Assembly (NCBI GenBank): GCA_029582155.1
Contig: CM055908.1
Span: 20,995,406-21,059,405 of the forward strand
DNA: 64,000 nt
Origin: Panopea generosa
Lineage: Eukaryota; Mollusca; Bivalvia; Adapedonta; Hiatellidae
Direction: 5' to 3'
The notes under the pieces are model-generated. The model worked only from the letters and a program-made list of their open reading frames with translations. It was not told the origin of the DNA and did not search any database. How positions within the stretch are numbered: the first letter of the stretch is position 1; each line of letters opens with the position of its first letter. Below, piece by piece: positions 1 through 22,648 of this stretch. The translations under genes and the position numbers were made by a program.

Positions 1-695
1 CACGGATACTTTGGCTGGGATACAATATCACAATGACTGAAAAATTGTTGAAAGCAACGTTAATCACAATACAACAGCAACAATTTCTTACTAGGAACAT
101 GTGTGTTGTGTCATTGGGCATTTGCATATAGTGATTCTTGTCTGGAAGACAGAGTGTTACTTGTATAAGTGTAATGTTTCACTATTGATGTTAATACATT
201 CAAATTAATTAATGATGCATTACAATCATGTCTATAAATGTAACAGGATGAGAAAATATACAGTAAGTCCGGTACTTGAACTTGAAACCTTACCCTAACA
301 GGGTGACTGTTCTAGACTGAGCGTCACTGCTATTGTTAAATTTTTCTCCTTACAGACTTCGTTCACATCATAGCATTATTTTCAAAGAGGACAAAAAATA
401 TGTCAAGTATAAATGTTTTTATTTTTTAAACTTATAGATCCAAGAAATATTCAAAACAAGTATGTCAGAAATTGTTAAAACTTGATTTAATATGTGTCAA
501 ATTCCTATCAGTCTATAATATTAAGAAATGTTGAACGTTTTTACACCTATCATGCAGAAGTAACTAAATTTTATCTAAATGTCTTGGCAAAACTAAATTT
601 GCATTAACTTTCGACATTTAAAATAATCTTTTGCTGTAAAATTTGTTTTTCTACACATCTTTTCAATAGTAAAAAATATTTATTGATGTCTAACT
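1..695. other. AT-rich sequence, no gene seen
   Basis: This stretch lies beyond the 3' end of the minus-strand zinc-finger gene. I see no splice-flanked coding block, RNA gene or clear repeat in it. Confidence 0.5.
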
Positions 696-1060
696 AGAAA
701 TGTCACTGGTAGTAAGTGTTTCATGCCCCACAAGTTGTCTAAGCAAAATTAATGTCATGTCATGTTGATCAATTGAGCCAAGTGTTTTTGAAATCAATGT
801 ATGACAAAGATACAGGCCAGCCATGAAATCTCACACAAACACAAAGCGTTGTCAAACAAATTGAAAGAGTGACCTTGACCTTTGGGTTACAGATCTTAAT
901 CATACATGTCATGTTGATCAATGGAGCCAAGTGTTTTAGAAATGCATCCATGTATGACAAAGTTACAGGCCAGATACAAAGTCTCAAACAGACTCAAAGT
1001 CTTGCCAAACAAACTTCAAGTGTGACCTTGACCTTTCATGGTCACCAGACTGACAAAATT
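696..1060. repeat. Dispersed repeat family A, two tandem sub-copies
   Basis: Two diverged sub-copies of roughly 130-150 bp share phrases such as 'catgttgatcaattgagcca' and 'gtgaccttgacctt'. The block opens with 'aaatgtcactggtagtaagt'. A longer version with about four sub-copies and the same opening phrase lies at 30745-31390 inside CHMP7. The open frames here are incidental. Confidence 0.7.
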
Positions 1061-1343
1061 CAGTTAATGGCTAGGTCGCATGAGTAAAATTGACTACGGG
1101 CGCTGCCATATTGAAATGTCACTACCACGTGTTAAAAACATTTGCATTCGCCATAGGGAGGTTGCCATTGCTTTTCAAAATAGTGCCTTATGGATTGGGG
1201 TGGTACTTAAACAACTGCATAATCCAAACAGGTGAAATGCTATCTGAAAATGGTGTATGGTTTCAAGTGGTACTACAGATCTGACCAAAGCTGGTCACTC
1301 TGGGCAAAACATTTCTCAGAAACAAAGCTAATAACATCACTCT

Positions 1344-1349
1344 TTTATT
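1344..1349 (-). terminator. Candidate polyadenylation signal of the zinc-finger gene
   Basis: The minus strand reads AATAAA about 100 bases after the stop codon at 1451-1453, a usual position for a short 3' UTR. Transcript support is unknown. Confidence 0.5.
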
Positions 1350-1450
1350 CTATGATGAAATCAAAATTAAGCTTATTTTATGGGATATTAGAACAGCTGA
1401 CTTATTGTTTATTCAACTTTATACACACACCTCACCACAATTGTTCTACG

Positions 1451-11663
<10,213 letters not shown>

Positions 11664-11668
11664 GGTAA

Positions 11669-12120
11669 CTATAAAAGAAAAATAAACAAATATTACTCAA
11701 ACTGTTGTGTTCTCCTTTAATTATAATCATGATTTTTTTTTACAATTTTAACAAATTCAGGAACTAGTCACATATTCAAATTAGGTGTTTTACAATTGTT
11801 GGTGTAATTCGAATAACAATTAAATGTAATCACATGCTTAAATAAATAACATTGAATACCAGTCTGGTGAGATGGGGACATGTAATTAAACAATCATGTA
11901 GATGTGCTAACGGTCATTTTCGGTAGTTGATTTGTATCCCCGTATGTTTTAGTATATGACTAAAGATAGATACATGTATTTATTTTATTTTTCAGAATAA
12001 AACCATTTTTGTAGTATGAATCAATATTATATGGAAGCAACACAATACCAAAATAGATAATAATAAAATACATGTATTTGCCTTCTTTAGACCTTTTAAA
12101 GGAAGTATACAAAATCCAGT
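11669..12120. other. 5' flank or intron of the zinc-finger gene, nothing recognised
   Basis: AT-rich sequence without a clear core promoter or upstream exon. Confidence 0.4.
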
Positions 12121-12124
12121 GACA

Positions 12125-12460
12125 TTTGGAAAAATATGAATATTAAACACTATCAATTTCATTTGACAACTCCTCCAGTACTCTAGAATGAACTTATTCT
12201 TGGCCAGAGCCTTTTGATGGGTTTGAATCTTTCAACAATGTTGTAACACCCTGTTTAGTGGCCTGAATGTCGTCCATTTTCGGAACAGACATTGGGATGA
12301 AGGGAGCACTGTCACTATTGGGTTTTGTAACCATATTACTAAATTGACCATTTATGCTGTTGTTCCAAAGATTCATTCCCCTAAGTGGACCAATTTGTGC
12401 ATGTGTGTTATATATCACATATTTATGTAACCAGATTTCATATTTCATATCAAATGACAA
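12125..12460 (-). pseudogene. Non-LTR retrotransposon reverse transcriptase fragment
   Basis: The minus-strand frame reads ...VTTLLKDSNPSKGSGQE, stop, VHSRVLEELSNEID. This follows the N-terminal reverse-transcriptase block of jockey/CR1-type LINEs (the pattern GV-xx-LL-xx-LNPxKAxGPD, then HxRVLKEL). The in-frame stop falls at the GPD position and nothing of the palm or fingers follows, so it is a dead fragment. It is not linked to a host gene. Confidence 0.6.
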
Positions 12461-12493
12461 AAATGTTAGTACCGGTATTATGAAACAATAATA

Positions 12494-14444
12494 AAGAGGC
12501 CCAAGAGGTTCTGAGGACGCTCTACTGGCTCATAGTGACCATAATACTTTTTGATATTTCACAATATTAACCCTTTTTGGGGGTCCTCTTAACAACTTAT
12601 GGTTAATTACTCCCACCACACTCATACTGAACAAAAAGTTAATTGCTATGAAAAGGAAATACTTTAAATTCCCATACCATTCATCTGTCAAAAAAATTGT
12701 AGTCCCTGTACAGAACCCTTATACATCCCAGCCCCTTGATTTTTCAAAACTTCAATCACCCACTCTTAGGGATTTGTTATAAGCAGAAATGCTTTATTTT
12801 AAATAGAAGTTTTTTTGTACACATGGATGCCAACATTCTCTATATATCCCAGCCCCTTGCAGAATCTTCAATCCCTTGTTGATGTAAGAATAATTTATAT
12901 CATATTTGAAAAAGTTTGACCGAAAGGTTATTGAGAGGAAGATTTATAAAAATTCCCAATTTTAACCATATTGTTCCCCCATCCCATGGCCCCTAATGGA
13001 AATTCAATCCTCTTTATAAATGAACAAAATCAAATTTACTGTTACTTGACAATGCTTAAGATCTCAAATTGAACAACATAAAATTTACACAAATCAGCAC
13101 AAAAAAATGAGAATTTTCCATTTTCCCATAGTATTCCAATGTAAAACTCAAAGTCCCCTTACAGGGCCTTTACACATCCCAGTGTCCCTTGATTTGTACA
13201 AACAAAGAACTCTGAATCATAGGGATTATTTATATCAAATATGACCAAATTTGACTGACCAGTTGTTGAGAATAAGATTTATGAAAATGTTCAATTTAAA
13301 CCATTTTGTGACCACACCTGGCCACTTTTGGAAAGTCAATCCTTTTTATTGAAAAAAATCTATATTTGTTATGAACAGAAATTGCTTCACTCAAGATGAA
13401 TAAAAATAAAATCATAAATGGATGAAAAAAATTGAATTTCCCGTTTTTCCAGAGTATTCCTATATAAAATTCAAAATCCCCTTATAAATACAGCCCCTTC
13501 ATTTGTACAAATTTTAAACCAATATTCATTGGGATAATCTATATCAATTATAAACAAATTTGACAGACCGATTGTCCAGAAGAAAATTTATTTTAACCCT
13601 CTTTTGACCCACCCTTGCCCCTTATGGAAAGTCAATTCTCCTAATTGAACCAAATCATATTTTCTATGACCAGATGATGCTTCAGAGCTCAAACTGAATA
13701 ATAATTTGCCCAAATGGATGAAATATGAGAATTATCTGTTTTCCTATAGTATCCCTATGTAAAATTCTAAGTCCCCTAACAGGGCCCCTATAAATATTAG
13801 CCCCGAAATTCTTATCATCATTCAAACCCCTACAGATATGGATAATTTATGCCAAATATGAACAAATTTGATTGACTGGTTCTGAAGAAAATGATTTTTG
13901 TAATTCTCAATTTTTACCCTTTTGGGGCCCCTCCTGACCCCTTTAGACAGTGGAACCCAGTCATTTTTACAAATCTGAATCTCCTTGACCAAACAGTGCT
14001 TCTGTAAAAATATAGGCAAAATGGGTTCATTTTAAAAAAAAAATAATTAATGTTTATTATAATGACATGTGTCCCCTAATTGAACCCTCGGACCGGGGTC
14101 ATTTTTACCCAACCCCAGGGACACTATTTGAACAAATCTAATAGAACTATAGTTGGTTATCATTACTACATAAATATTTACAAAATCTATTGTACAGTAC
14201 ATGAGAAGAAGATTTGTTTTGGACAATATTTAGTAATGGCGGCCATCTTGAATTTCAGATCGAAAAAAAAAATTCTTCTGTATAGTCTATTATCCAATCG
14301 AAACATCCATGTAAAGTTTGTGTTTAATTGGCATGGTGGTTTCAGAGAAAGTGCTGCTAATAGACGACAGATGACAGACGGCAGATGACGGACAACGCAC
14401 CATCACATTAGCCCTTCTGGCCTCTGGCCATTAGAGCTAAAAAT
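12494..14444. repeat. Mosaic dispersed repeat block, family R, copy 2
   Basis: It starts near 'aagaggcccaagaggttctg' and ends 'ctggcctctggccattagagctaaaaat'-like, matching the end of the 2871-4934 block. Four or more diverged sub-copies contain paraphrases of 'cccttttggggcccctcctg' and 'ggataatttat'. No coding potential. Confidence 0.7.
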
Positions 14445-14479
14445 CAATAAAAGTATGTTTGAGTACAACATAATATTAC

Positions 14480-15258
14480 ATTTTATAAACAGTCTCGACC
14501 ATTGAAATCCTGTAAACATTTTCATTGATTCGTCCCCTCCGATTGGTTGCTAAAAACATCCATCATATGGGAACCACCAACCAGTACTATACTGTTTGGC
14601 AATGGTATAGGTCTAAAAACTTGTACATCCAAACACAACAGATAGTTTGTGAGCGTGGAATCCACAAGATTTAATAAAGGACGATTCAAAACAACTTAAA
14701 AAATTTCATGTAGAAACAAACAGTCCAGTGTGTTGAAAATGACTATACCTGTAGAGAACCAGTCAGTGACACTGCCATGCTATCCTGTCTGAGTCCTAAA
14801 TTAAAATACTGTTTGTTTGTCGCTTTTGGCCGATCCATAACAATCCCGCAGGTCCGGAAATTTTTTATTTTATTCATTTTTTTTTTTATGGTATTCATTT
14901 AAAATATTCTCGGTCATTACAGTCATGTCCTTAAAAAGATCTTCCGATTGATTACACAAAAAAAAAGGTGGCCTGAGTTGGGAACCATTGGTAACATGGA
15001 GCTCGAGCACAAGGTTAACAACCACCAAGAGTGTTGCTGATCAGAGGACCAGTGGATCCTTCCTTATATTTACAAGTGGTCGCAATCATTAAAATCTTGT
15101 AAAAACTTTCTTAATGATTTGTCCCCTTTGATTGTTGCTAAAATTATCTACCATATGGGAATCTCCAGCCAGTATTATACTGCTTGGCCAAGGTAAAGGT
15201 AAAAAAAGTTGTACAATATCCAGACAAAACAAATAGTTGGCGAGCATGGAATCGACGA
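14480..15258. repeat. Diverged direct duplication, about 190 bp, spaced 590 bp
   Basis: 14480-14670 and 15065-15258 are recognisably the same sequence (shared 'ccatatggga', 'tttgtcccc', 'atagtttg' paraphrases). The sequence between them includes a single diverged half-unit related to the minisatellite that follows. Confidence 0.6.
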
Positions 15259-15417
15259 ATTGGGGAACGAATCAATGAGAACGAATGAATCAATGAGAAT
15301 AAGACATAATTCCAGCTTGAATATGCAGCTGCAATATGGGACCCCTGCCAACAGTAAAATATTAACAGCCTAGAAAATGTTAAGAAAAAGCCACTGCCAT
15401 GTTATCCAGCATGGTTA

Positions 15418-15975
15418 GGAACCATTGGAAACACGGAGAGCTCAAACAAGGGCAGTCCTTTAGATACTCAACCACCAAGTTGCAACTGAACCATTGGAAA
15501 CACGGACAGCTCAAACAAGGGCAGTCCTTTAGATTATCAACCACCAAGTTGCCACTGAACCATTGGAAACACGGAGAGCTCAAACAAGGGCAGTCCTTCA
15601 GATTATCAACCACCAAGTTGCAACTGAACCATTGGAAACACAGAGAGCTCAAACAAGGGCAGTCCTTCAGATTATCAACCACCAAGTTACAACTGAACCA
15701 TTGTAAACACGGACAGCTCAAACAAGGGCAGTCCTTCAGATTATCAACCACCAAGTTACAACTGAACCATTGGAAACAAGGACAGCCCAAACAAGGGCAG
15801 ACCTTTAGATTATCAACCACCAAGCTGCAACTGAACCATTGGAAACACAGAGAGCTCAAACAAGGGCAGTCCTTTAGATTATCAACCACCAAGTTGCAAC
15901 TGAACCATTGGAAACACGGAGAGCTCAAACAAGGACAGTCTTTCAGATTATCAACCACCAAGCTGCAACTGACCT
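15418..15975. repeat. 69-bp minisatellite, eight copies
   Basis: Unit starts at accattggaaac recur every 69 bp (15421, 15490, 15559 and so on). Because 69 is a multiple of three, one frame on each strand stays open for the whole array. The plus frame repeats NHWKHGELKQGQSFRLSTT and the minus frame repeats LVVDNLKDCPCLSSPCFQWF. I treat both as by-products, with the caveat given in the findings. Confidence 0.92.
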
Positions 15976-16275
15976 TGCCCACTACATCACTGTTACTGAC
16001 TCTTGGACCAAAAGATCTTTCCAAAATAGCTTCACACAAATCCTAGTATGACAGTCATATTGTCTCTGAGGAGCTATTCATAGATTTTTTATTTTGCATC
16101 TCCCGAGACAGCAGAGCAGAAGCAGGCAGATCAGATATCCAAATTATAAAAAAGCTGTCCATCCATGCCTTATCAAATCCAGCTAAGATAAAGTCTTCTT
16201 CTTCAATATCTTGACCTGGGCTCTTAACAGAAAGTATGAGACTTGGTGCGGTATGTGCCACACACTTTGTCTCAA
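15976..16275 (-). pseudogene. Degraded coding-like frame next to the minisatellite
   Basis: One minus-strand frame is open from about 16290 to 16058 and reads ...VKSPGQDIEEEDFILAGFDK... After two stops within about 15 bases the same frame reopens as CEAILERSFGPRVSNSDVVGK and continues straight into the 69-bp array. The composition looks protein-like, but I recognise no family. It could be an old gene or transposon remnant whose 3' part was expanded, or chance. Confidence 0.3.
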
Positions 16276-16289
16276 ATGCTAATATTTTA

Positions 16290-17510
16290 CAATGTCATGT
16301 CTGGCGAAGAAGTGTCAGGTTACCCCATGGTGAATGACCTGAATGCATCTATGGTAGACACAGATACTGTACGGGCTATCCCTGTCAGAACAATGCATCT
16401 CCTGACTAAATGTTGATGAAACGCAAACAAATGGTTAATTATTTGGCAAATTAATCATTCATTATTCACAGGCAACTGATTTCTTGTACATAAACTGTAA
16501 GTTGCATGTAAATAGCTTTACAGCTAGCGTTTTATATTTGTGTATCTGACACAAAATAAAGTATTTTGTATCTTGTTATCTTAGATGTTTACATGTTTCG
16601 ATCATATAAAATGATCTTGAATTAAATATATTGAGGTTTGAAGGAAATTTATCTTATTTGTCATTATTTTAGCTGCAGTTTTTTTGTAATCAAAAGTACT
16701 TCAGCAATTCTAAACAAAATTTCTTGGAATGGTATTGTTTTAATGAGAATTTCATTCTGCAATGTAAGAATGTTTATGTGTGTACCTGAGATGAATTGAA
16801 GCTAAGATAATTGAAAACAAGATATCGGGAGTGTTCACAAAATCTCAATCAGTTGCTTTCCTTTTCCATATTATTCCTCTGTCAGAACTGATGTTTACAT
16901 AGGTTCATTCCCAAAACCATTTTAAAATTGAATTGTAAGATGTGCAGAATGTTGCTGGAGCATGAAACTCAGAGAATAGACAGCTCCTGTCAAGAAAGAT
17001 GATGACGATGAATTTTTACATGGAAATACCGTGAGACACACGTGTACGTGAATTAAGAGGTTTTGTACAACTACAATTTCATACCACTACAATTTTGTAA
17101 AAAATTGAGAGGTTTCGTACCACAAAAATATTAATGCATAAACTTTATTGTATTTCACACCATGATTAGGAGTTACAATCATATTCTTATGATGGTATTT
17201 ATCATTCACACAGCATGATGTACCATGTATCCCTTGTATCCCTAATACCACGATAAACCTATTACTGTGAATGCCAGTATAATAACATCTGGGAAGACAA
17301 CTTCTGTTAGCGTCAACGAGTCTAAATTTTTTTAACCATGTAAATAATGGCGTCAATAAAAAACAGTAATAAGGTTACTCAAGAAACAGTTGCCGATACA
17401 AAATGCAAACAAATGCCGACGCTAACGGAAATTTGAGCTTTGCACATGTCTTCCAAGATTGTTTTTATACGGGCATTCGCAGTAATAGGCATACCGTGGT
17501 ATTAGGTATA

Positions 17511-17515
<5 letters not shown>
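16290..17515. other. Intergenic sequence, nothing recognised
   Basis: AT-rich unique-looking DNA. No exon with splice sites, no RNA gene and no repeat that I can identify. Confidence 0.45.

Positions 17516-17565
<50 letters not shown>
17516..17565. repeat. (TA)n microsatellite
   Basis: About 24 uninterrupted TA units. Confidence 0.98.
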
Positions 17566-17566
<1 letters not shown>

Positions 17567-18620
17567 GCTTGTCTGAAGTTACTGTTGGCATAATATTTTG
17601 AACTTCTATTTAAACCCATTTTGGGCTTGTCCAAGATGATTGCGTATATACTTGTGCATGAAATAAATGGGAAACGTGTATTAAAAAAAATATATAGAAA
17701 AATATCACTTTACATTTCATATATGGCACGAAACCACCCGGTACGAAATTGGTACCTCCAACAACCGTGTACGTACGTCACCAGTTGAAATCTCTCTAAC
17801 AAAATACACGATAATACTCACAGACTGCAATCAATGCAAGTGTACCCACTACAATATGTGTGCATTCATCAAATAGTCGAACTGTTTTTCGCGTTAAATG
17901 AATTAGGTCAATGAATTATGGATCATCATAAATCTGATGTCACTTAAGTGCTTTATAGTTCGTGTTGTAAGCATCCACAAGCATCCGATTTAATCCTTAT
18001 CAAAAAGAGAAATGTTAAACAAAAGGAACCGAAAACAAACTAACGTTTCCATGCCTTTACTAATTTTGCTTATTCCTTTTTGATAAATTGTTTTAGAACA
18101 TGTTTTTAATATTTTGATAATTGATTTTTTTAATAAAAAAAATATTTTACCTTCTTGCCAGCTTCCAATATAATTTTTATGTGGTAAAAACTCTTTCGTT
18201 AATACTTTGGTTTGAAATGCCAAGGCATTAGATTTATACTGTATAGAGTCCGTGGATTTGTAAATTTTATATGTATAATAATTTGCTTTGAATTTTGCAA
18301 GATAATTCGATAAAAATCAAATGTAATAACATGCTTATAATGTACTTATTTTGTGTCGTAACAACTTGATTTGAAAACAGATCTAATGTAATAAGACTTC
18401 AAAAGTTTGCAAGTTGTCATTTTCTTCTATACCAGATATATATTTCATTTTCTTCACAGTAATCTTTAAGTGAAGAAATTATCATTAAGACGTTCTATTT
18501 ACATCGGCACGAGCACTTAATATCACCAATCAACTAGCTGCATTGATTATTTAACAGCATTATTATAGGTAACAAGTAACAAGTGGATCACATAATAGGA
18601 CCCATTAGCACCTCTCAACG
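17566..18620. other. Intergenic sequence, nothing recognised
   Basis: AT-rich. A palindromic 'gtgtacgtacgtcac' is at 17767-17781. No coding or RNA feature is supported. Confidence 0.4.
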
Positions 18621-18621
18621 C

Positions 18622-21225
18622 ATATCTTGTGGGGGCAATGAACCAGTACAGCATACGCCCAATGTCTTGTAGGGTAAGGGCAGAAACAGTACAACATATG
18701 CCCAATATCTTGTAGGGTAAATGTGGCGACAGTACAACATATGCTCAATACCTTGTGGGGGTGGGGGGTGGGGGTCAATGGTAAACCAGTACAATGTATG
18801 CCCAATGTCTTGTAGGGTAAAGGTGGCGACAGTACAACATATGCTCAATACCTTGTGGGGGGGGGGGGTTGGGGGTTGGGGGTCAATGGTAAACCAGTAC
18901 AATGTATGCCCAATGTCTTGTAGGGTAAAGGTGGAGACAGTACAACATATGCTCAATACCTTGCAGGGGTGGGGGGTTGGGGGTCAATGGTAAACCAGTA
19001 CAGTGTATGCCCAGTGTCTTGTAGGGTAAAGGTGGAGACAGTACAACATTTGTCCAATGTCTCGTGGGGTTTGGGGGAGGGGGGTAGGGAGGGGGCAATG
19101 GTAGCATCAGTACAATGTATGCCCAGTGTCTTGTAGGGTAAAGGTGGAGACAGTACAACATTTGTCCAATGTCTTGTGGGGTTGGGGGGGGGGGGGGGGG
19201 AAGGGAGGGGGCAATGGTAGCATCAGTACAATGTATGCCCAGTGTCTCGTAGGGTAAAGGTGGAGACAGTACAACATTTGTCCCATGTCTCGTGGGGTTT
19301 GGGGGGATAGGGAGGGGGCAATGGTAGCATCAGTACAATGTATGCCCAGTGTCTTGTAGGGTAAAGGTGGAGACAGTACAACATTTGTCCAATGTCTTGT
19401 GGGATTGGGGGGGGGGGGGGGGTAGGGAGGGGGCAATGGTAGCATCAGTACACTGTATGCCCAGTGTCTTGTAGGGTAAAGGTGGAGACAGTACAACATT
19501 TGTCCAATGTCTTGTGGGGTTGGGGGAGGGGGAGGGAGGGGGCAATGGTAAACCAGTACAATGTATGCCCAATATCTTGTAGGGTAAATGTGGCGACAGT
19601 ACAACATATGCTCAATACCTTGTGGGGGGGGGGGGGGGGGCGTCAATGGTAAACCAGTACAATGTATGCCCAATGTCTTGTAGGGTAAAGGTGGCGACAG
19701 TACAACATATGCTCAATACCTTGTGGGGGTGGGGGGTTGGGGGTTGGGGGTCAATGGTTAACCAGTACAATGTATGCCCAATGTCTTGTAGGGTAAAGGT
19801 GGAGACAGTACAACATTTGTCCAATGTCTCGTGGGGTTTGGGGGGATAGGGAGGGGGCAATGGTAGCATCAGTACAATGTATGCCCAGTGTCTTGTAGGG
19901 TAAAGGTGGAGACAGTACAACATTTGTCCAATGTCTTGTGGGATTGGGGGGGGGGGGGGGGGTAGGGAGGGGGCAATGGTAGCATCAGTACAATGTATGC
20001 CCAATGTCTTGTAGGGTAAAGGTGGAGACAGTACAACATTTGTCCAACGTCTTGTGGGGTTGGGGGGGGGGGGGGGGGGGGGGGTAGGGAGGGGGCAATG
20101 GTAGCATCAGTACAATGTATGCCCAGTGTCTTGTAGGGTAAAGGAAGGTGGAGACAGTACAACATTTGTCCAATGTCTTGTGGGGTTGGGGGGAGAGGGA
20201 GGGAGGGGGCAATGGTAGCATCAGTACAATGTATGCCCAGTGTCTTGTAGGGTAAAGGTGGAGACAGTACAACATTTGTCCAATGTCTTGTGGGGTTGGG
20301 GGGGGGGGATAGGGAGGTGGCAATGGTAGCATCAGTACAATGTACGCCCAGTGTCTTGTAGGGTAAAGGTGGAGACAGTACAACATTTGTCCAATGTCTT
20401 GTGGGATTGGGGGGGGGGGGGGGGTAGGGAGGGGGCAATGGTAGCATCAGTACAATGTATGCCCAGTGTCTTGTAGGGTAAAGGTGGAGACAGTACAACA
20501 TTTTTCCAATGTCTTGTGGGATTGGGGGGGGGGGGGGGGTAGGGAGGGGGCAATGGTAGCATCAGTACACTGTATGCCCAGTGTCTTGTAGGGTAAAGGT
20601 GGAGACAGTACAACATTTGTCCAATGTTTTGTGGGATTGGGGGGGGGGGGGGGGTAGGGAGGGGGCAATGGTAGCATAAGTACAATGTATGCCCAGTGTC
20701 TTGTAGGGTAAAGGTGGAGACAGTACAACATTTGTCCAATGTCTTGTGGGGTTGGGGGGGGGGGGAGGGGGCAATGGTAGCATCAGTACAATGTACGCCC
20801 AGTGTCTTGTAGGGTAAAGGTGGAGACAGTACAACATTTGTCCAATGTCTTGTGGGGTTGGGGGGCGGGGGAGGGGGCAATGGTAGAACCAGTACACTGT
20901 ATGCCAAGTGTTTTGTAGGGTAAAGGTGGAGACAGTACACCATTTGCCCAGTGTCTTGTGGGGAGGGAGCATTAGTAGAACCAGTACATTTGCCCAATGT
21001 CTTGTAAAGGTGGAGACAGCACAACATATGCTCAATGTCTTGTAGAGTAAAGAATCTGATGACAATACATTTGCTCAATGTCTTGTAAGATAAGAGTAGA
21101 ACAAACAATATATGCCCAATGTTTTCAAAGATAAAGTTGGAGACAGTACAACCTATGCTCAATGTTTTCAAAGATAAGAGTGGAACGAGTACAAAGTATG
21201 GTGAATGTCTTCCAGGGTAATGACA
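18622..21225. repeat. G-rich composite satellite, about 2.6 kb
   Basis: The dominant unit is about 110-125 bp and is itself two diverged halves, 'agtacaacatttgtccaatg' plus 'tcttgtggggt(G)n' and 'agtacaatgtatgcccagtg' plus 'tcttgtagggtaaaggtgg'. G-runs of 6-20 bases end the first half. Copies decay at both edges (18622-18720 and 20930-21225). Proline-rich minus-strand frames are artefacts of the G-runs. Confidence 0.92.
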
Positions 21226-22544
21226 ACATATGGTCCTTACTGCACAACCTTGAACATAACACCTGGGTCTGATGTGCTTCACTGCAGTTGCAACTAATAC
21301 ATGCTTTAAAAAACTTGAATATATAAGAATATATATGGAAATGAAAAAAAATAAATGACACAGTTCAATTTTACAAATTGTTTATTTTCAACAGTGTAAT
21401 TAAGCAACAAATTAAAATGGGAAACTGACAATGAAATACAAGCAACTAAAGCATCATCAGCTTTTTTTTTAAATATCGACAGAACTTTTTGAATGTATGG
21501 TTAAACTTATTTTGTGTAATGAATCTAAATTTGGGTGTATGACTATTAAGAAAAGTTACAAAATGTTCATATTTGTTTCTGCAATATGTGGGACTTACAC
21601 AAAAAACTGCAAGTAACTTTGCTTATGGTGAATGTGTAGTCCTCCATACATTACATATATGCTTAAATGTATTAAATATTGGATAAAACTAATCAGAATT
21701 CTGCTTTAATAACAAGTATCCAAGAAATAGTTACATAATGCTAAAACAATTGGATAATTGGATCACTTTTAGATATTGAAACTTACCTTCTATTGATGTC
21801 CTTTTAGTATAAACGCAGAATTAATGCATCTGTATTATGGCACAGACATTTCCAATTTTTATGCAGCCCAGTAAGTTGAAAGATTTATTATTTTTTCAAA
21901 AAATAAATTTATGTTCAATGTAATCATTTGTTGTGTATAAAGAAACAATGGTATTTATGATTGTTTTTGGTTCATAGTATATAAATCTCCAAACTCTCTA
22001 CTACACAAAATTAATATATATCCGACTTCTGTTTCACCATCATTTTAAGTATATACTTAAATTAAAATCAAAGAAAAGCATGGACGTGATCATGATTTTA
22101 GAATGACATCAGAAAAACTGCATTTCGTTTCATTGACATTGATTAAAGAATATATTTGAAATCAATATATTTATTATATAAAATAAATATTGATCACTCA
22201 GATCAGAACAGTAATTGCAGAACCTCTTTGACTTTTTATGTTACAGTATAATGTGTATAATACTGTCAAACTTTGCAATGGTTATATAACAATACCTACA
22301 AAAAAACTGGTATTCTTTATGAAATATATCTTTTAAGTTAAATACATACAACTGCAGTTAAAATTTGTATGGTCTAGAAAGTTATAAATAATTATCTTTA
22401 AAAATAATCTCACCAAAGTTTTATGTTTTCTGATATCAGACCAATTAATTAGTTTATACTAATTTATTTTAGCTTGATTGCGATGAAAGCTCAGAGCTTA
22501 TATGAACCGCTCTGGAGTCCGCTTCCTGGATAGAACCAGTACCG
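21226..22544. other. Intergenic, AT-rich; one short dispersed repeat
   Basis: A segment at about 22065-22155 ('aaatcaaagaaaagcat' to 'cattgacattgatt') recurs at 28430-28515 in CHMP7. Nothing else is recognised. Confidence 0.45.
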
Positions 22545-22648
22545 AGTGTTTTTTTTTATATGAGGCTTCGGGTCGAGCTGGAGATCAAACCCACAACCTC
22601 TGGCGTGAATGGCCAACACTCTATCTATTAAACTACCGCCCTGCTTTA
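22545..22648 (-). repeat. tRNA-like SINE, family B, copy 2
   Basis: It matches 10612-10712: the minus strand reads 'gcggtagtttaatagatag' and 'ggttgtgggtttgatctcc'. A tRNA-like head only. Confidence 0.65.

Noticed and set aside
15399..16046. 215-residue plus-strand protein with 23-residue repeats
   Set aside because: The 69-bp unit keeps frames open on both strands; no flanking coding evidence on the plus strand.
18605..21282. Proline-rich minus-strand frames up to 316 residues
   Set aside because: They come from the G-rich composite satellite, restart in several frames, and have no start or splice context.
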